Assembly: GCF_030409525.1 (NCBI RefSeq)
Contig: NZ_JAUFQB010000017.1
Coordinates: 257,053-321,052 of the forward strand
Length of the DNA stretch: 64,000 nucleotides
DNA from: Kaistella yonginensis
GTDB taxonomy: Bacteria; Bacteroidota; Bacteroidia; Flavobacteriales; Weeksellaceae
Reading direction: 5' to 3'
The translations under genes and the position numbers were made by a program. Within the stretch, counting starts at the first letter, position 1. Every line of letters starts with the position of its first letter. The notes beneath the pieces were generated by a model. That model was not told the origin of the DNA. It made no database searches and saw only the letters and a list, made by a program, of their open reading frames with translations. Below, piece by piece: positions 41,729 through 50,312 of the stretch.

Positions 41729-42756
41729 TTTAAATGTATTATTTCATTAATAAAATTCGTAACCGTTTCATCAGTAGTTGCCCACGAGGTAATTAAGCGT
41801 ACCGCCGCTCGCTCATTATCAAGCTTTTTCCACACGTAAAAATCAAAATTGATGGAAAGTTGGTCAATTTGATTTTGATTTAATATGGGAAATATCTGAT
41901 TGGTAAAGGTTTCACATAGGAATTCACAACCAATCAGCTGCAAGGCTTTTTTAATTTTCATTGCTTGCTGATTGGCGTGGCTGGCCAAATTAAAATAAAG
42001 GTCATCTTTCAACAGCTCCTGAAACTGGATTCCCAGTAAACGGCCTTTGGCAAGCAAAGCACCTTTTTGCTTTAAATGAAAGCCAAATTCCTGCTGTAAT
42101 TTTATATTATTAATGACAATAGCTTCTCCAATTAAAGCACCATTTTTTGTTCCACCTAGATAAAAAGCGTCGCAATATTTGCCGAAATCTTCTAAAGTCA
42201 AATCATTGGTTTCTGCAGTTAAAGCATGTCCCAATCGCGCGCCATCAACAAACAAGAAAAGATTCTTGGTTTGGCAGAATTCATACAGCGCGATCAAATC
42301 CGTTTTTGAGTAGATGGTTCCCAACTCGGTCGAATTTGAGATGTAGACCATTTTCTGTTTTACTTGATGTGGCATATTTTGATGACCATCAATAATTTTC
42401 TGAACATCCTCTGGTCGAATTTTACCGTCTGCATTTTCAATTCCGTGTACTTTATGTCCTGTGGCTTCAATCGCGCCACTTTCATTAGTGAAAATATGAC
42501 CTGTATTTGCTGCCACTACGCTTTCGTGGGGACGTAAAAAGGCAGAGATAATAATTAAGTTGGCTTGGGTTCCGCCAGATACCAGATACACTTTCGCGGC
42601 CGGATTATTCATTTTCCGTTTAATAATCATTTCAGCATCTAGTGAATATTCATCGAGGCCATAGCCATTTTGCTGCAACAAATTCACCTCAGATAATCGC
42701 TCGATAATTCGAGGATGTGCACCTTCAGCATAATCATTTTTAAAAGAATATTTCAT
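41725..42756 (-). CDS. Low-specificity threonine aldolase / beta-eliminating lyase
   Basis: A PLP-dependent fold-type I enzyme of 343 residues that cleaves L-threonine and allo-threonine to glycine and acetaldehyde, or a related beta-hydroxy amino acid. The start MKYSFKNDYAEGAHPRII is typical of the Bacteroidetes branch. The PLP-binding lysine lies in YLGGTKNGALIGEA, with VDGARLGHAL carrying the cofactor-pairing Asp and LVSGGTQANL the phosphate-binding loop. It is the first gene of a two-gene operon with the M28 peptidase. Physiological substrate within the family is uncertain. Confidence 0.92.
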   Translation of the reverse strand: MKYSFKNDYAEGAHPRIIERLSEVNLLQQNGYGLDEYSLDAEMIIKRKMNNPAAKVYLVSGGTQANLIIISAFLRPHESVVAANTGHIFTNESGAIEATGHKVHGIENADGKIRPEDVQKIIDGHQNMPHQVKQKMVYISNSTELGTIYSKTDLIALYEFCQTKNLFLFVDGARLGHALTAETNDLTLEDFGKYCDAFYLGGTKNGALIGEAIVINNIKLQQEFGFHLKQKGALLAKGRLLGIQFQELLKDDLYFNLASHANQQAMKIKKALQLIGCEFLCETFTNQIFPILNQNQIDQLSINFDFYVWKKLDNERAAVRLITSWATTDETVTNFINEIIHLK

Positions 42757-42972
42757 GGATTAAATTTAGAAAAAAAAGGGTGAAAACCACCATAGAAAAT
42801 GGGTGAAAATACCTTTGAATAAAAATTTTCTTTATCCATCTTTGTCTTATAAAAATAACCAAATTAAAACTAATAACCTTTTTTTTAACATCCGTAAGTC
42901 TAAAAAGTTTTGATAAACGACAAATATTTTAGATAGGATGTAAATTTTCTTCATGTATTTTTATTTAAATGT

Positions 42973-42996
42973 AGGCGTGTAATTTTTTACACGCCT
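42973..42996. promoter_or_regulatory. Perfect 10-bp palindrome upstream of the DtxR/MntR-type gene
   Basis: AGGCGTGTAA and TTACACGCCT are separated by four T. It sits just upstream of the -7 element at 43006, thus over the -33 region. It could be the operator of the regulator, or a terminator for an unannotated upstream transcript, since T-rich sequence follows it. Confidence 0.5.
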
Positions 42997-43005
42997 TTAT
43001 TTTGT

Positions 43006-43013
43006 TAGATTTG
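43006..43013 (+). promoter_or_regulatory. -7 element (TAGATTTG) of the DtxR/MntR-type gene
   Basis: A perfect TAnnTTTG ends 21 bases before ATG 43035; an upstream TTG start at 43002 would overlap the promoter and is rejected. Confidence 0.5.
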
Positions 43014-43034
43014 CATTTTAGACCATCTAACTTT

Positions 43035-43688
43035 ATGATTTCACTTACGGAAGAAAATTACCTGAAAGCTATTTTCCATTTAAGAAATGACGACAATACC
43101 GTTACGGTAAATGAATTAAGCAAGTTTTTAAATGTAAAAATGCCTAGCGTAAATAATATGATGAAAAAATTCGCCCAGAAAAACTGGGTGATTTACGAGA
43201 CCTATAAACCGCTGAAAGTTACGGCAGAGGGTAAAAAGCAGGCTGCCTTAATTGTAAGAAAACACCGGCTTACCGAGATGTTTCTGGTAGAAAAAATGAA
43301 TTTTGGCTGGGAAAACGTCCATGAAATTGCAGAACAATTGGAACATGTTCATTCTGATCTCTTTTTCGATAAAATGGACGAAATTTTACACTATCCAAAA
43401 TTCGATCCCCATGGCGAGCCGATCCCTGACAAAGAGGGAAATATCATTGCTTTGGATTTACAAAAATTAAGTAATTGTGCAATTGGGAATCAAGTGATTT
43501 TCAGCTCTGTCACGGTTTCCGATGATGAATTTTTAAGCTATCTGAATAGCAAAGAATTAGAGTTAGGCAAAAAACTAGAAATTTTAGAAATCGAAAAATA
43601 CGACCAATCGATGAGTATTTTAAAAGAAGACGGAAAAAAAATCACATTAAGTAAAATGGTTTGTGACAAAATACTAGTCAAGCTTTAA
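43035..43688 (+). CDS. Metal-dependent DtxR/MntR family transcriptional regulator
   Basis: The 217-residue protein starts MISLTEENYLKAIFHL, the typical beginning of DtxR/MntR proteins, and has a helix-turn-helix (VNELSKFLNVKMPSVNNMMKKFAQ). The metal-binding dimerisation domain shows RKHRLTEMFLVEKMNFGWENVHEIAEQLEHVHS, with the His and Glu ligands, and DPHGEPIPD. A C-terminal FeoA/SH3-like domain ends the protein. It represses metal uptake genes when Mn or Fe is sufficient. The targets are not in the window apart from possibly itself, given the promoter palindrome. No feo or mnt gene adjoins it. Confidence 0.92.
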   Translation: MISLTEENYLKAIFHLRNDDNTVTVNELSKFLNVKMPSVNNMMKKFAQKNWVIYETYKPLKVTAEGKKQAALIVRKHRLTEMFLVEKMNFGWENVHEIAEQLEHVHSDLFFDKMDEILHYPKFDPHGEPIPDKEGNIIALDLQKLSNCAIGNQVIFSSVTVSDDEFLSYLNSKELELGKKLEILEIEKYDQSMSILKEDGKKITLSKMVCDKILVKL

Positions 43689-43707
43689 AATGGGAAGGTT
43701 TCATTTT

Positions 43708-43738
43708 TTGGAACATTAATGTAATTCTCTTAACTTTG
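43708..43738 (+). promoter_or_regulatory. Promoter of pruA
   Basis: TTG at 43708-43710 and TAACTTTG at 43731-43738 are spaced by 20 bases, a good match; the pruA ATG follows after 32 bases. Confidence 0.6.
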
Positions 43739-43770
43739 TAATATTCATTAAATCAATAAAAAATAAAAAT

Positions 43771-45396
43771 ATGTCAAAAGCAATTTCACAGGTTCCTTTC
43801 GCTGTAAACGAGCCCGTTAGAACTTATGAGCCAGGTTCAGCAGAGGTAAAATCGCTGATTGCCACTTATAAAAAAATGTGGAAGGAAAAAGTTGAAATCC
43901 CAATGGTCATTAATGGCAAAGAAATCAAGACTAAAGAAAAAGTAGAGATTAACTCGCCACAAGACCATCAACATAATTTAGGTTTCTACTACAAAGGAGA
44001 TATGACTCATGTAGAAGAAGCCATTAACACGGCATTAGCAGCCCGAGAAAACTGGAATAATTTAGGGTGGGAACATCGTGCAGCTATTTTCTTAAAAGCG
44101 GCCGATTTAATTGCAGGGCCTTATAGAGATCGTTTGAATGCAGCAACTATGATTGCGCAAAGTAAAAATGTTCATCAAGCAGAGATCGATGCAGCATGTG
44201 AATTCATTGATTTCTTGAGATTCAATGTAGAATTCATGACTGAAATGTACAGCGAGCAACCAGTCTCTGATAGTGGCATTTGGAATCGTTCGGAATATAG
44301 ACCTTTAGAAGGTTTTTGTTTTGCGGTAACTCCTTTTAATTTTACGGCCATTGCCGGAAACTTGCCGACTTGTATGGCAATGATGGGAAATGTTGTGGTC
44401 TGGAAACCATCTGATAAACAGGTTTATTCAGCAATTGTTATCATGGATGCACTTATTGAAGCTGGTTTGCCAGCAGGAGTCATCAATATGATCTTTACCG
44501 ATGGTAAGGAAACTGCGGCAAAGGTTTTTACTCACCCAGACTTCGCTGGACTACATTTTACGGGTTCAACTTCGGTTTTCCAAAATATGTGGAAGACGAT
44601 GGGAGACAATATCCATAATTATAAAACATACCCTAGAATTGTAGGTGAAACTGGTGGAAAAGATTTCATCATGGTTCATCCTTCTGCGAACGTAGATGCT
44701 GTAGCCACGGCAATGGTAAGAGGAGCATTTGAATACCAAGGTCAGAAATGTTCGGCAGCATCCAGAGCATATATTCCGAAATCTCTTTGGAAAGATGTAA
44801 AAAAAGTATTGGAAGCTCAGATGAAAACCATCAAAATGGGAAGTCCAGAAGACCCCTCTAATTTTGTAAATGCGGTAATCGATAAAAATTCATTTGAAAA
44901 GTGCCAGGGATATATCGAAAGAGCAAAAAAATCAAAAGAAGCTAGCGTGATTATCGGTGGGCAATGTGACAATAGTAAAGGATGGTTTGTACAACCAACC
45001 GTTATTGAAACGACCAATCCAAAATATGAATCCGTTTGCGAAGAAATCTTTGGACCAATTCTTTCGGTCTATGTTTATGAAGATAAAGACTGGACTGCTA
45101 CGTTGAAGTTGGTTGATGAAACTTCTCCTTATTCATTAACAGGAGCGATTTTCTCTCAAGACCGTTATGCGATTGATGAAGCGTACAAAGCTTTAGAAAA
45201 TGCTGCAGGAAACTTCTACATCAATGATAAACCGACTGGAGCAGTTGTCGGACAGCAACCTTTTGGTGGCGCCAGAGCTTCGGGAACGAATGATAAGGCA
45301 GGATCTAAAATGAATTTGATGCGATGGGTTTCTGTTAGAAGTATCAAAGAAACTTTTGTTTCTCCGAAAGATTATAAATATCCTTATCTGGGTTAA
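43771..45396 (+). CDS. pruA: L-glutamate gamma-semialdehyde dehydrogenase (1-pyrroline-5-carboxylate dehydrogenase)
   Basis: The enzyme oxidises glutamate semialdehyde from proline (and arginine or ornithine) breakdown to glutamate with NAD. In 541 residues the aldehyde dehydrogenase motifs are complete: FCFAVTPFNFTAIAGNLPT, the general base in VGETGGKDF, the catalytic Cys in YQGQKCSAASRAYIP, and EEIFGPILSVYVYED. The length and N-terminal extension fit the stand-alone mitochondrial-type P5C dehydrogenase, not the fused PutA. Proline dehydrogenase is not in the window. It has its own promoter and terminator. Confidence 0.96.
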   Translation: MSKAISQVPFAVNEPVRTYEPGSAEVKSLIATYKKMWKEKVEIPMVINGKEIKTKEKVEINSPQDHQHNLGFYYKGDMTHVEEAINTALAARENWNNLGWEHRAAIFLKAADLIAGPYRDRLNAATMIAQSKNVHQAEIDAACEFIDFLRFNVEFMTEMYSEQPVSDSGIWNRSEYRPLEGFCFAVTPFNFTAIAGNLPTCMAMMGNVVVWKPSDKQVYSAIVIMDALIEAGLPAGVINMIFTDGKETAAKVFTHPDFAGLHFTGSTSVFQNMWKTMGDNIHNYKTYPRIVGETGGKDFIMVHPSANVDAVATAMVRGAFEYQGQKCSAASRAYIPKSLWKDVKKVLEAQMKTIKMGSPEDPSNFVNAVIDKNSFEKCQGYIERAKKSKEASVIIGGQCDNSKGWFVQPTVIETTNPKYESVCEEIFGPILSVYVYEDKDWTATLKLVDETSPYSLTGAIFSQDRYAIDEAYKALENAAGNFYINDKPTGAVVGQQPFGGARASGTNDKAGSKMNLMRWVSVRSIKETFVSPKDYKYPYLG

Positions 45397-45430
45397 ATCG
45401 CTATTTCCATTTTTAGTTAAAATGAACTGT

Positions 45431-45467
45431 AAATTCCGTCTCGTTCGATTTCGAGGCGGATTTTTTT
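45431..45467 (+). terminator. Terminator of the CCGTCTC hairpin type after pruA
   Basis: ATTCCGTCTCG pairs with CGAGGCGGAT (one G-T pair) around a short loop, followed by seven T. Confidence 0.88.
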
Positions 45468-45573
45468 GAGACTTTAACAAAACTTTAGTGGTTAGAAGAA
45501 TCTCTTTGGCATAAAATTTACATACTCATTAGCATCAAATTAAAAATTCATAAAAAATTAAAAACATAGCATT

Positions 45574-45810
45574 ATGGGCACTAAAAAAAACGGATTATTA
45601 GCATTATTAGGACTTGGAGCAATTGCTTGGTGGAAATATAAAAATGCAAGTCCAGAAGAGAAACAAAAAGTAAAAGATACGGTGAATACCGCCAAAGACA
45701 ATTTCAACAAATGGGGGAATGACCTGAAAACCAAAGCAGGCGATGTAGCAACGCAAGTTCAGGATAAGGTTAATGAAGCCAAATCCTCTGTTGAAGATTC
45801 AATGAAGTAA
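45574..45810 (+). CDS. Small YtxH-like protein with one membrane segment
   Basis: A 78-residue protein with a short hydrophobic N-terminal stretch (GLLALLGLGAIAWW, about 7-20) followed by a charged amphipathic helix (TAKDNFNKWGNDLKTKAGDVATQVQDKVNEAK), the layout of YtxH-type stress proteins. It is probably anchored in the inner membrane with a cytosolic or periplasmic helical tail. No enzymatic motif is present. It is a single-gene transcript with a terminator. Composition resembles the 88-residue protein at 39150, without clear sequence identity. Confidence 0.78.
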   Translation: MGTKKNGLLALLGLGAIAWWKYKNASPEEKQKVKDTVNTAKDNFNKWGNDLKTKAGDVATQVQDKVNEAKSSVEDSMK

Positions 45811-45837
45811 GACCAGGCACACATTCATATATTTAAG

Positions 45838-45878
45838 GAAAATCGCAACGTATTTATTTACACTGCGATTTTTTTTGC
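45838..45878 (+). terminator. Rho-independent terminator after the YtxH-like gene
   Basis: AAAATCGCA pairs with TGCGATTTT across a 20-base loop region and is followed by a T run. Confidence 0.7.
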
Positions 45879-45957
45879 AAAAACCCCGAAACCATTAGAA
45901 TTTTTTTCTTTATTTTAAGTTCTTCGTTCAACAGGAGGTAAATTTAATTCATTGGTT

Positions 45958-46815
45958 TTATTTCAACAAAGCATTAAAGGTATCACCTTGCCGTATATCA
46001 CCGGTATTGTATCCTTTCATAAACCATTCTTTTCTTTGCGCAGAACTCCCGTGTGTAAAACCTTCCTGATTTACATATCCTTGGGATCTCTTTTGAATAT
46101 TGTCATCACCAACTGCTTCCGCGGCAGAAATTGCAGATTCTATATCTCCAGGTTCTAAAAATTTTTCGCGATTATCGGTTTGTTTTGCCCAAAGCCCAGC
46201 ATAGAAATCTGCTTGTAACTCTGTGGCTACGGACACGCGGTTCATTTCTTTTTCTGAATATTTACCACTTCTACGCAACTGATCTACTTTCTGAGTGGTT
46301 CCTAAAAGCGTTTGTACATGATGACCCATTTCATGTGCCATCACATAAGCGATAGAGAATTCTGTTACTTTTGCGCCAAAACGCTGCTCCAGTTCTTTGA
46401 AAAAACTCATGTCCATGTAAACCGTTTGATCGGCTGGACAATAAAAAGGTCCCATTGCAGCTTGTGCAGTTCCACATCCGGATTGGGTAACCGCTTCAAA
46501 CATCACCACTTTTGCCGGACGGTATTGCATGCCATTTTCACGAAATATTTTAGCCCAGGTTTGTTCATTCTCTGCGGTAATCATTTGAACAAATTCCCGA
46601 ACTTTAATTTCATTGGGAGTTAAATTACGCTGCTCTGTCTGTGCTCCAGAGTTTGACATTCCAGAAGATAAAATTGCCGAAGGATCGCCACCCAGAAAAA
46701 ATATAATTGCTGCGATTATTAAAGTTCCTAATCCACCGCCAACGAGCATTCCTCCGCCGCCGCCGGCTCCTCGCCTGTCATCAACATTTCCGCTTCTATC
46801 GTTTGTCCATTTCAT
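45958..46815 (-). CDS. Neutral zinc metallopeptidase family protein (YpfJ-like)
   Basis: The 285-residue protein starts with a cytosolic stretch MKWTNDRSGNVDDRRG, a glycine-rich linker, and one membrane segment (about 27-41). A periplasmic metallopeptidase-like domain follows, with the zinc signature AHEMGHH (HExxH) and ELQADFYAGLWA, containing the third ligand Glu or Asp. CGTAQAAMGPFYCPADQTVYMD is a family-specific block with two cysteines. YpfJ-type proteins are conserved across bacteria, but their physiological role is poorly known. It ends the minus-strand run after the LTA synthase-like gene. Confidence 0.92.
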   Translation of the reverse strand: MKWTNDRSGNVDDRRGAGGGGGMLVGGGLGTLIIAAIIFFLGGDPSAILSSGMSNSGAQTEQRNLTPNEIKVREFVQMITAENEQTWAKIFRENGMQYRPAKVVMFEAVTQSGCGTAQAAMGPFYCPADQTVYMDMSFFKELEQRFGAKVTEFSIAYVMAHEMGHHVQTLLGTTQKVDQLRRSGKYSEKEMNRVSVATELQADFYAGLWAKQTDNREKFLEPGDIESAISAAEAVGDDNIQKRSQGYVNQEGFTHGSSAQRKEWFMKGYNTGDIRQGDTFNALLK

Positions 46816-46847
46816 ATTTAAATCTTTTGCTAAAAATACAAAAAAAA

Positions 46848-48926
46848 TTATTTATTGAGTTTGTTTTCTTTTAACCAAAATGAAACGCTTTGATAGACCG
46901 AGATACAATCATCAACTAAAGTTTGCTGTAAATTTTTGACTGGAGTTTCATCATAAAAAATTTTAAAATTTTCTGGATTTTTTGATTTCTGCAAAGTCAA
47001 AGCATACTGTTTCACTTTTTTGGTAGGAGAGATTAGGGTTAAGTAATTATCCTTAATTAAACCCAAATCCTGATAGGTTGCGACATAGGCTTTTGGCTGA
47101 AATTTGTTGGTCAACACATCTTGACCTAAAAATTTTGATTGATATTTAAAGTTAAGCAATCCAAACAGGGTCGGCATGACATCAATTTGAGACATGGTAG
47201 GATTAAATTGTTGTGGCTGAATAAAACCTTCAGAAAATATCATTCCTGGAATTCTGTATTTATCCATGGGTAGTTCTGTTTTTCCGGCACTGGATGCGCA
47301 ATGATCAGCAATAATTACAAAGACGGTGTTTTTATACCAATTTTGTTTTTTTGCCATTTCAAAAAATTTACGAATCGAATAATCAGTATATTTTACGCCA
47401 CCTTCGCGAGATTTTGCCGTTCCCGGAATATCAATTCTTCCTTCAGGATACGTAAATGGCCGATGATTAGAAACGGTCATCCAATGGTGGAAAAAGGGTT
47501 TGCCAGATTTTGCCTCCTGAGACATTACTTCAATTGCCTTTTTGGCCATATCTTCATCAGAAACGCCCCAAACATTAGCAAAAGTTATTTCATCTGGTTT
47601 AAAATTATTTCGATCGACAATTTCATACCCATTTCCTTTATAGAAATCTTCCATATTATCAAAATAACTGTAACCTCCGTACAGGAACTTCACGTCGTAA
47701 CCTTTAGCTTTAAAAACACTGCCGGTACTAAATTTATTTTTATTGTTTACTCTTTTGACGACACTTTCTCCGGCTGTGGGCGGAATACACAACGTAAGTG
47801 CCTCTAAACCCCGTACTGTTCGATTCCCAGTAGCATAAAGATTGGTAAACAATAGTGATTTATCTGCTAAACTATCTAAGAAAGGTGTAATCTTTTGGTC
47901 ATTCCCGTAATGTTCTAGAAACTCAGCGGAAAGGCTTTCAATTGAAATCAAAACTACATTTTTACGAAGTTCAGGATCTTCTGGATTAATATTTCGGCTT
48001 AAAGTGGGAGGATCAAATTGTTGTAAAAATTGATGTTCTGCAACTTTCTGATCTAAGGTGGAGTAGAATTGAAAATAATCCAGTTCTTTTTGGGTAAATG
48101 CCTGGTAAAATTTTGGAAAGCCATTGGCCTGAATTTCCCGTGCAAAGGTATTTTCGGTTTTTATTTTCCCTAATTGTGGAATGATTATTAAACTTATAGC
48201 AAACAAAAGAACATAGGAAGCCAACAACACTAACTTTTGACTAAAATTTGGCAGCGTCAATAATTCACTTTTTGTTTTTTTATAAATAAACCATGAAACC
48301 ATCAGCGCAAGCGAGAATATTACAGAAAACAACGGTAAGACAGGATAGCTTTCCATAATATTTCCGATCACTTCATTGGTATAAATAAGATAATCAACTG
48401 CAATGAAATTATATCGAACGCCAAACTCATTCCAAAAGAAATACTCACTCACGCCATTAAATATAATCAAGAGTACATAGAGGAAAACAACAATGAAATA
48501 AAGAAAATTTCTAATTTTAATTCTTTTGGTCGGCGAAAAAAGCATTGATCCAAACAGCAAAGTTTTCAATCCAATGAAACCCATTGCCACTTCTGGAAAA
48601 GAGCCTCCATATTGTTTAAAAATATTACCGGGAACAGCTGCTGTATATAAAAACGCCGCGACAAGAAGTCCGAAAATAATATAACCATATGGTTTCTTAT
48701 ATTTTGAATCAGACAAAAACAAGGAGTAAAGCGCGAAAATACTGCTCGCCAGTATAAAAACAAAAACATCGGTGATTGCACCGATGAATAATAATTTTAG
48801 ACTTTCAACAAAACTGAATTTAACTGCAGTTATAGGGTGAAAAATAAATATAATTCTTACAATAAAAGATACCAAGCCGTAGAAAAGACCTAAATACAAA
48901 TAAGGTTTTAGTTTTGAAGTGTTCAT
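46848..48926 (-). CDS. LTA synthase family phosphotransferase (membrane-anchored sulfatase fold)
   Basis: About 692 residues. The N-terminal third holds five or six membrane helices (to about residue 260). The C-terminal periplasmic domain is an alkaline phosphatase/sulfatase fold with NVVLISIESLSAEFLEHYG (metal-binding Glu), the catalytic Thr in YATGNRTVRGLEAL, and FVIIADHCASS (metal-binding Asp and His). Family members transfer phosphoglycerol or phosphoethanolamine to glycans or lipids. In a Gram-negative cell the acceptor may be lipid A, a glycan or an aminolipid; the sequence does not say. Start chosen at the inner ATG. The gene lies 57 bases downstream of ribH. Confidence 0.9.
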   Translation of the reverse strand: MNTSKLKPYLYLGLFYGLVSFIVRIIFIFHPITAVKFSFVESLKLLFIGAITDVFVFILASSIFALYSLFLSDSKYKKPYGYIIFGLLVAAFLYTAAVPGNIFKQYGGSFPEVAMGFIGLKTLLFGSMLFSPTKRIKIRNFLYFIVVFLYVLLIIFNGVSEYFFWNEFGVRYNFIAVDYLIYTNEVIGNIMESYPVLPLFSVIFSLALMVSWFIYKKTKSELLTLPNFSQKLVLLASYVLLFAISLIIIPQLGKIKTENTFAREIQANGFPKFYQAFTQKELDYFQFYSTLDQKVAEHQFLQQFDPPTLSRNINPEDPELRKNVVLISIESLSAEFLEHYGNDQKITPFLDSLADKSLLFTNLYATGNRTVRGLEALTLCIPPTAGESVVKRVNNKNKFSTGSVFKAKGYDVKFLYGGYSYFDNMEDFYKGNGYEIVDRNNFKPDEITFANVWGVSDEDMAKKAIEVMSQEAKSGKPFFHHWMTVSNHRPFTYPEGRIDIPGTAKSREGGVKYTDYSIRKFFEMAKKQNWYKNTVFVIIADHCASSAGKTELPMDKYRIPGMIFSEGFIQPQQFNPTMSQIDVMPTLFGLLNFKYQSKFLGQDVLTNKFQPKAYVATYQDLGLIKDNYLTLISPTKKVKQYALTLQKSKNPENFKIFYDETPVKNLQQTLVDDCISVYQSVSFWLKENKLNK

Positions 48927-48982
48927 AATCAATGTTTTTTTTCGGTCGTAATCAGGTTAATTTAAAAAAAAACTTGAAGACA

Positions 48983-49465
48983 TTATAAATCTCTTTTAAA
49001 AGCAATCATTTGCAAGGCTGTAACGCCGGCTTCTACTCCTTTATTCCCTAAACTGCCACCGCTTCTGGCGATGGATTGTTCCTTTGTATCATCGGTTAGG
49101 AGGCAGAAAATGGTAGGAACATTTGTTAAAACATTGCAATCTTTTATTCCCTGCGCTACGGCGGAACAAACATAATCAAAATGTGGGGTTTCTCCACGGA
49201 TCACGCAACCTATTGAAATTACCGCATCAAAATAATCCGTTTTACAAAGTTGCATCGATGCATAATTGAGTTCAAATGCGCCGGGCACATAGAAAATTTT
49301 GATATTTTCTTCTTTTACGCCTTCTTTGGTTAGCACCTCTAGAGCGCCATCGCGAAGGTTGAAGGTTACAAAATCGTTCCATTCTGAAACAACAATGCCA
49401 ATTCTAAAAGAATCGGCATCATTTATTTGTAATGGTTGATAATCAGAAAGATTTACAGTTGCCAT
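48983..49465 (-). CDS. ribH: 6,7-dimethyl-8-ribityllumazine synthase
   Basis: RibH condenses the ribityl-aminouracil intermediate with dihydroxybutanone phosphate in the second-last step of riboflavin synthesis and forms large icosahedral or decameric shells. The 160-residue protein contains VVSEWNDFV, VPGAFELNYA, ISIGCVIRGETPHFDYV with the catalytic His, and GVLTNVPTI-like LTNVPTIFCLLT. Other rib genes are not adjacent. It lies 14 bases after the TPR protein gene and is probably co-transcribed with it. No FMN riboswitch is visible upstream. Confidence 0.96.
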   Translation of the reverse strand: MATVNLSDYQPLQINDADSFRIGIVVSEWNDFVTFNLRDGALEVLTKEGVKEENIKIFYVPGAFELNYASMQLCKTDYFDAVISIGCVIRGETPHFDYVCSAVAQGIKDCNVLTNVPTIFCLLTDDTKEQSIARSGGSLGNKGVEAGVTALQMIAFKRDL

Positions 49466-49479
49466 TATTTTATTTTTTA

Positions 49480-50190
49480 TTAATAATATTTTACCATTTC
49501 GATATACGATTCTGACATGCCATTATCATAATCTTCATATTTTTCATCAATTGTGGAAAAATATTTTTTCGCTTCGGCCTTCTTTTTCAGAGCTAAGGAA
49601 ACAATTCCTGCTTTTCTTGTGAAATAATAAGAAGTATACGGATCATCTGAAGCTGAAATCGCTTTATCTAAAAGTGACAAAACATCATCACTTTTATTAA
49701 GATTTGCCTGACAGTCTGCCATAGCACCATATTTCAATGCCATCAAAACTTTATTATCAGACGAAAAATTATCGATAAGATCATACGCTTCTTGGTATTT
49801 TCCTTGTTTAAATTTAATTAGACCCGCATTGTAGGAAGATAGTTTTCCAACTTTGGTTCCTGAATATTCTTTATACGTGCCAAGGTAACCAGGATTAGCC
49901 GCGCCTTTGCCACCTAAAGCCAAATCATCTTTACCATCTGCTAAATTTTTCTGTGCTGCAAGATAACTTAAGGTTGCTTCTTCGTTTCTTGGTGCTTCAT
50001 AAAACTGCTGAAAAGCAAAATATCCTAAAACGCCCACCAATAATGCACCGAAAACGATCAATAAAAGTTTAGCATTTTTTTCGAGAAACTTCTCTGTATC
50101 GAGTGCACCTTGGTCTAGGTCTTTGAAAACCTCTACGGTTTCCTTACCTTCCATTTCTTTTTTGCTGGTGCGAGATTTGAATTTTGCCAT
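49480..50190 (-). CDS. Membrane-anchored tetratricopeptide repeat protein (YfgM-like)
   Basis: The 236-residue protein has a charged N-terminus, one membrane helix (about 41-60), and a C-terminal tetratricopeptide-like array (about 80-236) with GKLSSYNAGLIKFKQGKYQEAYDLIDNF and repeat-like KKAEAKKYFSTI. The architecture, cytosolic tail plus anchor plus periplasmic TPR, resembles YfgM, an ancillary of the SecYEG translocon and chaperone network. There is no direct evidence for that role here. It precedes ribH closely in the same direction. Confidence 0.85.
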   Translation of the reverse strand: MAKFKSRTSKKEMEGKETVEVFKDLDQGALDTEKFLEKNAKLLLIVFGALLVGVLGYFAFQQFYEAPRNEEATLSYLAAQKNLADGKDDLALGGKGAANPGYLGTYKEYSGTKVGKLSSYNAGLIKFKQGKYQEAYDLIDNFSSDNKVLMALKYGAMADCQANLNKSDDVLSLLDKAISASDDPYTSYYFTRKAGIVSLALKKKAEAKKYFSTIDEKYEDYDNGMSESYIEMVKYY

Positions 50191-50312
50191 AATTTTAATA
50201 AAAATTGAAGTGCAAATTTAACTGTTTTTAAGCGATATACAAAATTATGCTCAAAAAAACATTTTCTGTAAAAATCTACCCGTAAATAAGTTCTTAATTG
50301 TCTTGTTTTTTT

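Noticed and set aside
49466..49479. FMN riboswitch upstream of ribH
   Set aside because: Only 14 bases separate ribH from the upstream gene, leaving no room for the aptamer.
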